Positions 33,349 through 44,702 of a stretch of 64,000 bases of DNA are shown here, in pieces. A program made the translations under genes and the position numbers. The stretch's first letter is position 1. Each line of letters opens with the position of its first letter. Source of the stretch: Liriodendron chinense. Its lineage: Eukaryota > Streptophyta > Magnoliopsida > Magnoliales > Magnoliaceae. The stretch lies in assembly GCA_003013855.2 (NCBI GenBank), contig PVNU02000868.1, positions 1,364,001 through 1,428,000 on the forward strand, written 5' to 3'. The notes below the pieces were generated by a model that had not been told where the DNA came from, did no database searches, and was given only the letters and a program-made list of their open reading frames with translations.

Positions 33349-35971
33349 CTACCTGATATTTGTATCGAGCTTGGACCTCTCGTCCTTTAGTACGTGAACG
33401 GATGCTCTGCATCCAAATACCCTGAAATGACTATACGAAGGATCATGTCCAGTCCACACCCTCTCGAGTGCTTCTCCATTTAAAGTGGCTGATGGAGACC
33501 TGTTTATTAAATACACTGCTGTGTGCATTGCTTCTCCCCATAACATCTTGGGCAACTTCGCATGAGATAACATGCATCTGATTCTCTCTGCAATGGTGCA
33601 ATTCATACGCTCAGATACACCATTGTATTGGGGTCTTGGGTACCGTTTATTCATGCCGTAGATGTAGGGACTTATAATCCTCATGGAAGTTACCAATTGT
33701 AGACACCCCACCTTCGGCTACATTGTTGGTAGAGATAGCTGGATGAATGGAGGACCATACCCCCAAATCCCAAGTCCAAACTCAGCCAAACTCACCCTTG
33801 TAAGCCCCAATCCATAGCCCAACTCAAGCCTGAACCCAGTCAACCCACCCCTAAACATCAGCCTGAAAAACCCCCCATAAGAAAAATCAGTCAAAAAATC
33901 CTAGAAAAGTCAAACTCACTGAGTCAACCCACTGAGTCAACCCGTCGAGTCAAAACACCGAGTCAACCCGTCGAGTCAAATCACTGAGTCAACCTGCTGA
34001 GTCAACTCACCGAGTCAACCCACCGAGTCAAAACAGTAGCCCCGAGAAATGACCGTACCACGCGTTGGAAACCGAGGAGCTTCCGTACGGGTGGCCCCCG
34101 GGGGGCGGGGGGGGGGCGCCCAAAATTATTTACAGGTTCTGCCACTCTCCAACGCTATAAATACCCCCCTCCCCTTCCCATTTCAGCATCCATCCCTCCG
34201 AAGCCATCCAGCCCGAGTGCGATCTGTCCCTCTACCCCTTCAAGGAGAGCCCGAGTGAGGAGATCTTAGCCCTGGTCCAGCTCAGCCTGACCACTGGTCC
34301 AAGTCTCCCAAGCCATCCAAGTCTTGATCCAGCCACTCGAAGCCAATCCTTGCGACACCTCCGTCCATCTAGCTATTCCTTACTAGCATCATCTCATTCG
34401 CATCTAGCATAAGTACAACATTTACTTTTCTCCCAACCCCCCTGCTTCACTATAAGTACTTTGATCATTCAAGCACACGACATGCATCCCGCATAAAGCA
34501 CCTGTCAGTTCAAGCGTATGCTCTGGGCTTGCCTGTTAGTGGAACCTGCCCATCAGAAACTCTTACTGTTCAGACCTGCATTCATGTACATATCACTACA
34601 AGCACTTTGATCATTCAAACACACAGCATGCATTCCGCATAAAGCACCTGTCAGCTCGAGTGTATGCTCTGGGCTTGCCTGTTAGTGGAACCTACCCATC
34701 AGAAACTCTTACTGTTCAAACCTGCATTCATGCATCATGTCATCTATGAGAATGTACGAGGATTAAGATAGACTTTCAAGTGTTAGTTCGATTCTGTGAA
34801 GTAGAGACCGTACTTTGGTACTGGCAGTGTGTGGGGTGCTTAACATCTTCCTACCCTGTAACCGTGATCCCTTACCTCGAATCTCTGGCCGCAGATCAAT
34901 AGGAGTCATTTTAGAGGAAGGAATCTTCGGATGCCCTTCTCTAACGTTTCTACGGGGTCTAGCCGACTGTAGATTCGAAGTAACTGGCTAGTGGCGACTC
35001 TGGTCTTATATAAACTCATTTAAACACATCCAGCTTAACACGACAACCAAACAAAGCCCTCGAGAACGAGGCAAGCCAGTGGCACAAACGGCGATTCGCA
35101 CTCACGCATCCTCTCCTTCTTTTCCCTAAAGGGAAGGGACGAGAACGTTGTGTGGGAGCGCGGAACGGCGAGGGTCCACACCAATGTATTCACTTCCATT
35201 GTCAATGTGGATGCACTTCAATGATCTACCTGTCTCCCTCTTGACCATGGCATAAAATATTTTAAACATACCAAAGACCTCGTCCTTGGATTTCAAAGCA
35301 TAAACCCAAACCTTCCTAGATGCATCATCTATAAAAGTAAAAAAATTCAATGCCCCAACCAAGGTTTTTGTCCTCATAGGACCACAAACATCAAAATAAA
35401 CTAAATCTAATGGATGCACTTTCTTAACATGAGAAGCAGTTTCTACAAATGAAACTCTATTCTGTTTTCCTAATAAACAATCAATACAGATTTTAAGAGG
35501 TGTACCTGCCAACTCAGGAAGGAGGTGCTTCTTCTCTAGTAGCTGAAGTCCTTTCTCGCTCATGTGGCCGAGCCATCTGTGCCACATGTCTATCACTGAA
35601 TCTTCTGCTGCGTTCAACTCACCCTTGCATATACTGACACATGTCTTATATAGGATGCAACACATCTTCCCTCTTGCTGCGATCATCGAACCCTTGATGA
35701 GCTTCTAGTGCCCACCAACAAACCGACTCCCATAACCGGCTACATCCAACCTTTCCGTCGACATCAAGTTGAGGCGAAGTTCTAGAATATATCTCATATC
35801 TTTTAGAACCAACATACAGCCTACATCGGTCCTCATATAAATATCATCAACTCCCACAATATGGGATACTCCAGAGTTCCCCACCTTCACTGTACCATAG
35901 CTACATTGCTTGTAGCTTGTGAAAAAATCCCTTCGTGGAGTTGCATGAAATGACGCTCCCAAATCGATCAC
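33349..35971 (-). pseudogene. Copia protease and integrase, split by a solo LTR
   Basis: The protease has DLGA at 35954-35965 where D(S/T)GA is expected. The GAG-pre-integrase motif (WHRWLGHMSEKGLQLLEKKH) and the first integrase Asp (YFDVCGP) lie at 35126-35686. The second Asp is at 35201-35203 (HIDNGSEY). The reading then stops at the solo LTR 33698-35180 and resumes on the other side, with the catalytic Glu at 33610-33612 (QYNGVSERMN) and the C-terminal GCRASVHVLKDERSKLD. The insertion thus separates the second Asp from the Glu of the DDE triad. Confidence 0.9.
33698..35180 (+). mobile_element. Complete solo LTR, 1483 bp, with CCAAT target duplication
   Basis: It starts TGTAGACACCCC and ends AGGGTCCACA. 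CCAAT lies immediately before (33693-33697) and after (35181-35185), a perfect 5-bp target duplication. It contains the GAGTCA array (about 33918-34030), a TATA-like TATAAATA at about 34157 and the 148-bp duplicated block. No internal retrotransposon coding lies between the ends, so it is a solo LTR left by recombination (or a very short non-autonomous element). It is opposite in orientation to the Copia host, as is copy 1. Confidence 0.93.
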
Positions 35972-36094
35972 CCAATCGGTGTCCTAATTCGCAGCCGTGA
36001 GACAAACATCATGATCCGCTGAGAGAATGACTACAACGTCATCATCTGAGGCGACCACAGTAGAATCTAATTCACCATCTTTTTCCTTCCCTTT

Positions 36095-36829
36095 TCATTT
36101 CTGATCCTTTTTCTTGTGACATTCACTTTTGTAATGGCCCTTCTTGCCATAATTCCAACATTCAACATCTCTACTAACATTAGACTTGCCTCTAGATTTA
36201 TCTCGGGCTTCCCCGCCTTTTCTGTTCTTTCCTCTCCCCCGATCATGTGTCACAAGGGCCTCTTGCTGAGTAGACCCTTGAGACTTCCTCCTTGTCTCCT
36301 CATTAAAGAGACAACCGGTTACATGTTCCATGAACAACTTTTCACATGGCGCGAAGTTACTTAGAGACACCACTAATGTCTCCCAACTATCAAGCAATGA
36401 GCTAAGCAATAGCAAAGCCTGTAGTTCATCGTTCAAGACCATCTTCATAGTGGAGAGCTGGTTCACAATGTTGCTGACTTCATTCATGTGCTTAGCCATA
36501 AAACCATTATCCTTAAACTTGAGATTTACAAGTCTTCTAATAAGGAATATCTTGTTGCCGGCTATCTTCCTCTCATACAGTCCTTGTAATTTCTACCATA
36601 GGCTAGCAGCTGAGGCCTCTATAAACACATGTTGGAAAACTGAATCATCCAACCATTGTCTAATAAACCACACCGCCTTCCAATCCAATTTCTTCCAATC
36701 ATCATATGACATATCTTTTATTTTCGCTGTTGTGCCTAAAATTGGAGCATACAAGTCCTTGCAATAAAGCAAGTCCTCTATCTTAGCCTTCCATATGGTC
36801 CAGTTGGATCCATTGAGATTAATCATCAT
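36095..36829 (-). pseudogene. Copia gag, minus strand
   Basis: The opening is MMINLNGSNWTIWKAKIEDL, reading from 36829. It passes through SVFQHVFIEASAASLW to a stop near 36593. The rest (LVNLKFKDNG, then MAKHMNEVSNIVNQLSTMKM) continues in 36095-36499. The zinc knuckle at 36119-36160 reads CWNYGKKGHYKSEC: the second Cys of the CX2CX4HX4C motif is Tyr, so zinc binding is expected to be lost. Basic residues follow. Confidence 0.9.
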
Positions 36830-36889
36830 TGATGAGCCACCTTATATAATTCAGAACCGATCTCACTTTCTGTTCAATCAACCTGAACT

Positions 36890-36900
36890 CTCTGATACCA
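36890..36900 (-). other. Primer-binding site (initiator-Met tRNA type)
   Basis: The minus strand reads TGGTATCAGAG, four bases inside the 5' LTR. This is the standard Copia primer site and fixes the element's orientation. Confidence 0.9.
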
Positions 36901-36904
36901 CTTT

Positions 36905-37667
36905 TGTTGGGTGCGTTTCACAAAGCCTTAGGATCTCGCCCCCCAAACTACTAGAATTATGGGTTATGATAAAGCACGAAACTAAATCAAATCAACAATC
37001 ACACGATGCAACAAATTTTTACGTGGAAAACCCTCAAAGAGGTAAAAAACCACGGGACCTCGTCCAGATCAACAATTCACTATGTAGTAGAACCGTTACA
37101 GCCTCAATTACAAGCACACACCGCTTGGATCAAACCTTCTTCACCCACGCAGGGATGAATAATAATAAAAGGACTAGAAACTGAGAGATCTCACCCGAGC
37201 ACGAGGATGTTAAAGAGCCGAGACGTCGTTGCACCGTGAATCACATTTGTGAGCAAAGCCTCCTCTACCAACAAGCTTCATCTCCCTCTTTCTCTTCCTC
37301 TCTTCCTCTCTTTCTCTCTTGGACGTGTAAAATACCTTGTAAGATACCTAAATTCCAAATTAAAGCTCTATATATAGCCGTTTGCATGTATTAGAGTCCC
37401 ATTAGAAAACTGCATTAAGCAGTCCACGCGCACTGTCGACTGGCCGGCTAAAACCGTCGGCCGGTCAGCCACACACAAAAACTATCCAGAGAGTCGCTGT
37501 GAGAAAAATGTGTAACCCGACGTGTCTGCCGACCGATCAGTCGGCCAAGAGCCCGACCGATTAGACTGGTCCAGCGAGTAAGTATTAGGTATAATTTCGG
37601 CACCAGCCGGTCGTTGAACACATAAAAACACTCTTCTCTCCTTCACTGAAGGAGAAAAACTCCAACA
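36905..37667 (-). repeat. 5' LTR of minus-strand Copia element
   Basis: The partner of 30621-31395. A minus-strand TATA box (TATATATAG) lies at about 37370. It has small deletions relative to its partner. Confidence 0.9.
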
Positions 37668-37829
37668 TGGGTCCAGTAGAGCTTTGGACATGTTTCAAGT
37701 TAGGCTCACGCTCCGAGGTGAGCTGTATAAATGAATGTATGATGTAGATAAAACCCAATTTGCTCCGAGGTGAGTTGTCAAAATGATGTACATGTAGATA
37801 AAACGCATAAATTGTGGTAGCCCCACCGA
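37668..37829. mobile_element. Family A element A9, right portion
   Basis: The sequence TGGGTCCAGTAGAGCTTTGG continues the right arm broken at 30620. A short tandem duplication (CTCCGAGGTGAG, spacing about 58) lies inside it, and it ends in GGTAGCCCCACCGAG. Confidence 0.6.
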
Positions 37830-38304
37830 GTACTGGGTATCCAAGCAATCCGCATGCTGACCTTATCCCCTTGTGACTATTTATCCGTGTGGACCCCAAT
37901 TCAGCGCTTTCTCCTTAACCGTCCATTCGTAGTCCGGTTATCGAATGGCTAAAATTTTGAGGTCTTGGAGAACGTTAGGGACTCACCCATGCTGTTTGGC
38001 CCACAAAGTACAGCCGCTCTCTATATCAACAATAATGCCACGTGTACGGCACAGGGGTACCTTAGTCATTTGCAAAATAAAAAATAAAAAATAAAAAGTT
38101 GTTAATGTACGATTGCCTTTATCCGCATTTCGAAGAACCGACGAAAACGATATGATGTGTTGACAAAACAACAGCCCTCAGAACGGGTGGCCCAGGTCGA
38201 CACGTGCCTGTTCAAAGCATAAGTTTTTGTCCTGAGGCTCACGTGCCCTTGGACACGTGTCGTATCCTTATATGCAGGTCCGTACGTGGCGAGCCGCCCT
38301 GCCG
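37830..38304. other. No gene seen
   Basis: Non-coding, with an (AAAAATA)-rich short repeat near 38076-38098 and G-box-like ACACGTG sites near 38199 and 38253. No element ends were identified. Confidence 0.45.
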
Positions 38305-38329
38305 GCGCGGGTTTTCTGCGAAAGCATTT

Positions 38330-38799
38330 GCAGGAAGTTCCTGCCTGGAAGCATATGTAGGGCCCAACGTGATGTTTGTGAGAAATCCAGACCGTCCATC
38401 CGTTTTGGAAGCTCATTTTAGAACATAAGACCAAAATTGATCCGGATCCAATAATCAAGTGGTCCGAAAACATGAGAATTAAAATTCCACAGTTGAAATA
38501 TTTGTGGGGCCACAGAAATCTTGAATCAGAATAATATTTATTTTTTCAGTTCATCCAAGTAGGAATGATGTTACGAACTGTATGGATGTCATATAAACAT
38601 CACTGTGGACCCCAGGGAGTTTTGAACGGTGACAATTTCCCTACCCACCCTTTTCCTTTAGTGCGGCCCAATTCAGTATTGGATCCGGGTCATTTTTGTT
38701 CTCATTTCTTAAAATGAACTCCCAAAAAGAATGGACGGGGTGGATTTCACAAAAAATCACGGTGGGCCTCACTTAGGCTCCCAGGCAGGAACTTCCTGC
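38330..38799. mobile_element. Family A element A10 with palindromic caps
   Basis: The termini GCAGGAAGTTCCTGCCTGG and, inverted, GCAGGAAGTTCCTGCCTGG are identical over 19 bases. GCAGGAAGTTCCTGC is itself a palindrome around a central base. Weaker inverted similarity extends about 25 bp further out (TTTTCTGCGAAAGC / CTTTCCTGCCAAAAC). The body carries GACCGTCCATCCG and GAATGGACGGGGTGG. Confidence 0.9.
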
Positions 38800-39225
38800 G
38801 AATGGTTTTGGCAGGAAAGCTAGAATTACGCCACGTGGGAATATCAGCGGAACGCATCATGACAATTCTCTTTTTCGGAAATTTCTCGTATTGGGATTTC
38901 TCGGGATATTTTAAGATTTTGACGTTTTTATCGCGAAATATAAATCAAAAGGTTCTTAAATTCAAATGAAATTTAAGTGTAAAATGAATTTTTCGTTATC
39001 TAAATTTTTGCGTTAAATTAACAATAATTTATAAATTTGCGAAAATTTTAAAAAGTAACAATATTTTGAAAATATCTCGATATAATGGCGCAATGACGGT
39101 TTGTCCATTTTCCGTGAACATATCGCGATAATCTAATTATATCGGCGATATTTATCCCGGGGCGTGAAAGCACCACACTATGGCATGAACGCGCAGTACT
39201 GAGAGGGAGCGGATTAGGTGCGGCC
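38800..39225. other. AT-rich block with repeated CGATAT motifs
   Basis: At 38870-39170 there are many variants of ATATCGCGATAA, TTCTCGGGATATTTT and ATCGGCGATATTTATCCC in both orientations. This may be a small decayed element of its own. No gene. Confidence 0.45.
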
Positions 39226-39650
39226 TGTGGGGCCTACCTCAATATATATATTCTATATCCACACCGTTCATCCGTTTTTACAGATCCTTTTAAGTTAATG
39301 GACCAAAAATGAATTGGATCAAAATCTTATAAGGACCATTCAATTGAAAATGGGTGTATTTTACCATTAAAAGCTTTGTGTGAGCCACGAAAGTTTTGGA
39401 TCAAGATAATATTTGTTTTTATACACTCATAGAGGTCTTTTTTATCTTATAAACAGTTTTGATAGCAAATAAACATTACAGTGGGCCCTAGAAAGGTTTT
39501 AATGGTGCATAGTTCAATCATCACTATTTCCTATATTATGGTCCACCTGACATTGTAATATAATTAATTTTTTGACTCATGCTCTAAAATGAAATGTAAA
39601 AACGGATGGACGGATTGGATATAGAACATATACGTCAGGATGGGGACCAC
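39226..39650. mobile_element. Family A fold-back element A11
   Basis: The left arm is TGTGGGGCCTACCTCAATAT, with CCACACCGTTCATCCG. The right arm is GGATGGACGGATTGGATATA, with CAGGATGGGGACCAC. The middle has CATTACAGTGGGCCCTAG. Confidence 0.8.
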
Positions 39651-40229
39651 GGCGAGGGCCGCACCATCTTGAGCGAGGTCATGCTGCTAATCCTGTGGGG
39701 CCCACTATAACCGTACTAGATCGAGAACGTCATCGCTGGTTCTCAGGTTTCTGGTTTCAGCTTGAACCCAGTGAGTAGTTAGATCTTGTGATCAATGCAG
39801 TTTCCACGTGTACGATTTAGATCCGGCGGGGACCATCAGAGATTTGAAAACTCCAGCGGGCTTGCCACGTGTACGATTTAGATCCGGCGGATGAGAGTTT
39901 CATCTTTTTTTTTTTTTCCAGGACACACGTTTTATTCCTGCTGATGCCAGTTCTCACCAGTTAGTGCCACTGTGATTCTTTGCGTGAGAATTACATGGTC
40001 GGGATGCACCGAAAGTTGAATGCTGCCCAGATGCATCCATTTGATTAAAGTGGGGCCGTTGGTTAGGTCATCAGAGACGTCAGACTGGTGGGCCCCAATT
40101 GGGGAAAGAAAAAAAAAATGGGTGATTGAAAATGTGTTAACTATCAGTTTCAATTGACGGCTATGTTTGCTGGAAAATCTACCATCCACCAGCGAAACAA
40201 TCAGACCAACGGTTTGGATTACCTAACCA
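39651..40229. other. No gene; local duplication
   Basis: A phrase of about 25 bases (CCACGTGTACGATTTAGATC and following) occurs twice, at about 39805 and 39866. A poly-T tract lies at 39906-39919. Non-coding. Confidence 0.5.
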
Positions 40230-40640
40230 TCTGTCTTCATTACTTTCAAAATAGGATATGAAAGTAAAAATCTAGTAGATACAAAAATCATGTGGGCCAC
40301 ACCACACGAAACAGTGGGAAATGAAACGTCCACCGTTGAAACCTTCCTGGAAACGACTATGATGTTTATATGGTTATCCAAACCGTTCATAGGGATATTA
40401 AAAATGTAGGAAGAAATATCATCCTTTACAAAACTTCTCTGGTCCCCCACAAAGTTTCCACTAGTGGACATTCAATCCCCGCTATTTTCGTTCGGTGTGT
40501 AACACATGAGTTTTGGATCTACCTGATTTTTTAATTCCTGTACCATTGTGGTCTCGCAAAACTGATGAACGGAGTGGATTTGTCATTGGCGTCTCTTTGG
40601 CCCCACAAAGCTTCCGACTACAGGAACTTCCTGTAACAGG
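40230..40640. mobile_element. Family A fold-back element A12, diverged
   Basis: The body phrases are ATGTGGGCCACACCACACGA, CACCGTTGAAACCTTCC, GATGTTTATATGG and TGAACGGAGTGGATTTGTC. The right end is GCCCCACAAAGC followed by ACAGGAACTTCCTGT. The left cap is eroded. Confidence 0.6.
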
Positions 40641-41714
40641 GGGCACAGACAATCCACGTCCTGTTCAGGTCATCACATCCAATGCCACGTGTAACAGATA
40701 TCGCTTGAATGTGCGGTTGTTAGAGATAATATTAAAAGTTGCACATAGAACGTGTTCCCTTTAAGGGAAGACATAGAAAAACTTTGATACTCTGGCAGTT
40801 TTGACAGATGATACGCAGGCACTTAAAAGTTGCACACGTGGAATACAAATAGTCGAATGAAAACCGTCCAAATCATGGTGCCTTATGTGATGTTTCAGGA
40901 AAGAAAAGTTAAGCTTATTTTATCATCTGACTATGATGGACGTTTATTGGACGGTTAAAACGAAAAAAAAATATCCAATGGTCATAGAATCAGAGGTTAG
41001 AATTGTTCAACCAATCTGATCTTAGTAATATGATTTTCTGATAGTGAGTTTCACAATATAAACCGTTTATTTAAGTTGATATAACCGAATTGGACCATTT
41101 TCTGAGTGCCTGAGTATCAAGCGTCATACGAAGTCTGAGTATCATATAACTCGAAAACAAAACGTGGAAGTTTTCTATTAGCAAGTTTAATAATGAAATC
41201 TAATACGACAGAAGTCGGGGTGATTCAGTGGGCGGCCCCACATGTGAAGAAGTAGAATACGTCCATCGATGCGTACGAACTTAGACACGTGTCATAGATC
41301 CGGACCATTCATCATGGACGGTACATTGTTTTTGATGTGAATGCCAACACTCACGGATTTGTTCCTTCACGGCGGAAGAGCCACACACTTACCGATCCTC
41401 ACACGAGGATAACTTATAGTCAGGACTTTAAGCGCTCATCCATCCAATTTGGTACTAAAGTACGTGGTGAGCTGTCCATTGATTTTGACACCGTTAGATT
41501 TTATTATCACTGTTTTTCAGATTGATTCCAGTATTAATTCTGGTCCACAAAATTTTCAGTCTACCCTACACGATGAACGGCCCAGATCTCTGACATAAGT
41601 GCCTCGCACACGGATTTCCTAATCAAGACCATACTCGGACGAGGAATCCGGTCAGGCAACCAAAGCCTGTGTGGCTGTGTCCGACCGATAATTACGCTGG
41701 TAACCAAAAGTTCT
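40641..41714. other. No gene; holds an unoccupied SINE target
   Basis: The sequence GATACGCAGGCACTTAAAAG and the following TTGCACACGTGG (40811-40842) is related to the sequence on both sides of the Tourist/SINE insertion at 24131-24640. Otherwise this is repeat-like non-coding DNA (TCATGGACGG and similar phrases). Confidence 0.55.
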
Positions 41715-42045
41715 GTGGGGCCCACCGTTCCTGTGACATCCACTCCGTCCATCAGTTTCTCCGGCTTATTTTTGGACAAGATCGCTAAAAGTCCACGGTG
41801 ATGTTTACATCACATCCCATCCGTTCATTCACACGGTGATTACTACTGGCATGAAGGGAAAACACAGATGTCGGCATTATCTATAACTTCTGTGGACCAC
41901 CAAGGAGATTTCAGTGTTTAGCGATCAATCGCCACTGTTTCTTGTGGTGGGGCCCACCTGAGTTTTGAATCCATTCGATTTTTAGGATCACGTTCTGATA
42001 TGAAATGAAAAAACAACAACACTGTTGGCCCCACATCACAGAGCT
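41715..42045. mobile_element. Family A element A13, internally deleted
   Basis: The left arm GTGGGGCCCACCGTTCCTGT, with CACTCCGTCCATCAG, jumps at about 41790 into the middle (GTCCACGGTGATGTTTACAT). The right arm has TTGTGGTGGGGCCCACCTGA and ends near GGCCCCACATCACAG. Confidence 0.7.
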
Positions 42046-42137
42046 TTTATTTCACGTGCTCTCTCTCCTCGTACGGGACGTGGATAAGGCAGTGACTAGT
42101 GACCAATGAGGCCCTCAACACCGGACGTGGAATTTCC

Positions 42138-42590
42138 TTACGGGGAGTTCCTGCACTGTAAACCTAGGTAGGACCTACCGTGATGTTTTCGAAAAATCCA
42201 CACCGTTCATTCGTTTTTTGAGCTCATTTTAAGACATTATACCAAATATTAACTGGATCCAAGACTCAAATGGGTTCCAATGTGGGTAAGGAAATTCTTA
42301 CCGTTGAAACTTCCCTAGGGTCCACAGTGATGTTTATATGCCATCAATACTGTTAATAAAGTCGTTCCTACTGGGATGAACTGAAAACACAAATATTAGC
42401 TTGATTTAAAATTTTTGTGGCCCCACAAATATTTCAACTGTGGAAATTCAATCCTAACATTTCCGGCTCAGTTGAGTATTGGATCTGATTAATTTTTGGC
42501 ATTCTACACTCCATGAGCTCAAAAAATAGATAGACGGGGTGGATTTCTCAAAAACATCACGATGGGCCCACCTAAGCTCCCACGGCAGGG
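42138..42590. mobile_element. Family A fold-back element A14
   Basis: The left end is GGGGAGTTCCTGCACTG, with CCTACCGTGATGTTTTCG. The right end is CATCACGATGGGCCCACC, with GGCAGGGCG. The arms have CACACCGTTCATTCG and ATAGACGGGGTGG. It is followed within 25 bp by A15 in the same layout. Confidence 0.8.
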
Positions 42591-42613
42591 CGCCGATTTC
42601 ATGCGAAAACCTT

Positions 42614-43089
42614 GGGCAGAATGTTCCTGCGGTGGGAACCAAGGCGGGGCCCACAGTGATGTTTTTGATGAATCCACCCCGTCCATCCGTTTTGGGAGAT
42701 CATTTTAGGACACTTAAACAAAAATGAACCGGATCCAAGACTTAAGTGGGCCTAAAACGTGAGGATTAAACATACACAGTTGAAATATTTGTGGAGCCAC
42801 ATGAGTTTCGAATCAGTATAATATTTGTGTTTCCAATTCATCCCAGTAGTAGTGACGTTATGAACGGTATGAATGTCATATAAACATCACTGTGGACCCC
42901 AGGGAGGTTTCAACGGTAGTAATTTACCTACCCATCTATTCCTTTAGTGAGGCACACTTGAATTTTGGATCCAGTTCATTTTCGTTTTAATGTCCTAAAA
43001 TTAGTTCCCAAAACGGATGAACGGGGTGGATTCATCAACAACTATCACTGTGGGCCCCACCTTAGTTCCCAGTGCAGGAGCTTACTGCA
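42614..43089. mobile_element. Family A fold-back element A15
   Basis: The left end is GGGCAGAATGTTCCTGC, with GGCGGGGCCCACAGTGATG. The right end is ATCACTGTGGGCCCCACC, with GTGCAGGAGCTTACTGCAC. A complete body lies between. The 43090-43183 gap repeats cap-like sequence (GCGCAGGAACTTCCTGCG). Confidence 0.85.
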
Positions 43090-43183
43090 CAAGGCTTTCG
43101 CAGAAATCCGCGCCCACAGCGCAGGAACTTCCTGCGTCCAAGAAATGGAAGCGGATTGCGTACTGAGTAACCCCGCACAATAG

Positions 43184-43651
43184 CGTGCGGAGTAAACTCT
43201 ATGGGCCTACAGTGATTTATGTATTTTATCCACTCCGTCCATCCATCTTAACAGAAAATTTTAAGTATGTTGCCAAAAAATGAAGCATATCAAAATTTAA
43301 AATGGACCACACGACAAGAAAAGTGTGAACTAAATTTCTACCATTGAAAAGTTTTTGGAGTATACAGAAGTTTTGGTTCAAGCTAATATTTGTGTTTTCC
43401 CTTCATCCATATCCATGTGATCTTATGAACAGGTTGGATGACAAATAAACATCACTCTAGGGCCTTGTAGGGCCTGGGAAGGTTTCAACGGTGGAAATCA
43501 TTATTCCCACTTTTCCCATGGCTTGGTCCACTTGAGATTTGGATATGCTTAAATTTTGGGCTCAACCACTAAAATGAGCTGAAACAACATATGGACGGAA
43601 TAGATAAAGCACATATATTCTAGGTGGGCCCAACGGAGTTTACTCCGCACG
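43184..43651. mobile_element. Family A fold-back element A16
   Basis: The terminal CGTGCGGAGTAAACTC...ATGGGCC is mirrored by GGCCCAACGGAGTTTACTCCGCACG at the right end. The caps are the same as those of A8 but differ from A10. The body (CACTCCGTCCATCC; CATATGGACGGAATAGAT) is of family A. Confidence 0.9.
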
Positions 43652-43724
43652 ATGAGAGATACTTGATTGGTAGAAAGTACACTATCAAAGATGAGCCGAG
43701 TACGGAGCGGATTGCCTCTGGCCT

Positions 43725-44082
43725 GGGCACATTGATATACCTGTTCCCGGTGCTGTGTGAGAAATCCATGCTGTCCGTCGGTTTTGAAATACCACAATAA
43801 GATTTTAAAATTCCGGAAGATAAAAAACCCAGGTGGACCACATTGACAAAACAGTGGGAACAAAAATGTCCACAGTTGAAACCTTACTGGAGCTGACAAT
43901 GATGTTTATGTACCATGCAAACTGTTGATAGAATTACTAACGATCAGATAAATTATAACAACAAATATCATCCTGATGCAAAACTTCAATCCCCACTGTT
44001 TCTTGCTGTATGATTACCTGAGTTTTGGATCGGTCTGAAACAGATGAAACGGACTGAATTTCTCATGGACATCTATGTGGAT
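43725..44082. mobile_element. Family A element A17, diverged
   Basis: The left arm has GTGTGAGAAATCCATGCTGTC and the right arm GAAACGGACTGAATTTCTCA. The interior is CAGGTGGACCACATTGAC, CACAGTTGAAACCTTACTGG and ATGATGTTTATGTACC. Confidence 0.6.
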
Positions 44083-44096
44083 TTCTTCCTCAGTTG

Positions 44097-44345
44097 AAGG
44101 GCCCACCTTAATGTATCTATCTACCAAAAGAAAGATCATTTTAAGACATGATACCAAGAATGAGATATGTCTAATTATTGACTCTTGCCCTTAATGCTTT
44201 GTGCATTTAGTGCTAGAAAGTTCATTATTTAGTGTGGCCCACGTGACAGTTAGACATGCCTCATTTTTGGTTATCTTGTCTTAAAATGATCTTGAGAGAA
44301 AGATAAAAAGCATGTATAAACAGATACTACTATGGGCTATAGGAT
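44097..44345. mobile_element. Short fold-back A18
   Basis: AGGGCCCACCTTAATGTATC and GATCATTTTAAGACATGAT are mirrored by TCTTAAAATGATCTTGAG and the right end. It is a compact relative lacking the middle section. Confidence 0.55.
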
Positions 44346-44519
44346 CTTCTGCGAGGCTTTAGTAGGTTTTCCTGCTGCTTCACCTCAGCACTGGCAGCTG
44401 AGTTGGACCAATCAGGCGCAACAAAGGAAAACCTTGTTATAGCTGAGCATATGATCCGGATTCTTGTGATTCATGTGGGGGCGGCTAAAGTGGGGGTGGC
44501 TAACATCGTGGTGAACCTT

Positions 44520-44702
44520 AAAAAAAATTTTGATATTTGTGTTTTCCCTTCATCCAGGTCCGTGTGACCTTATGATCTGTTGTGCGATCCGCTTGTGATT
44601 TGGATCTGCCTCATTAATGGGTTCACAGCCTAAAATGACATCCCCAAATTGATGTACGGTGTGGATATAGCACATACATCATGGTGGGGCCCACGGAACT
44701 TG
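44520..44702. mobile_element. Family A right-arm fragment A19
   Basis: It runs from TTTGTGTTTTCCCTTCATCC through GATTTGGATCTGCCTC to CATCATGGTGGGGCCCACGG. No left arm is present. The interval 44703-45250 has no supported gene. Confidence 0.65.

Larger units (their letters stand above)
30621..37667 (-). mobile_element. Complete Copia element on minus strand, host to a solo LTR
   Basis: LTRs at 30621-31395 and 36905-37667 both run TGTTGGGTGC...CTCCAACA. Next to the 36905 LTR the minus strand carries the initiator-Met primer-binding site TGGTATCAGAG. Next to the 31395 LTR it carries a polypurine tract. The coding order on the minus strand is gag, protease, integrase, RT, RNase H. It sits inside a family A fold-back element: TGTGG precedes it and TGGGTCC follows, fitting an eroded 5-bp duplication. 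Without the 1483-bp solo LTR and its duplicated CCAAT the length is about 5.6 kb, normal for Copia. Confidence 0.95.
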
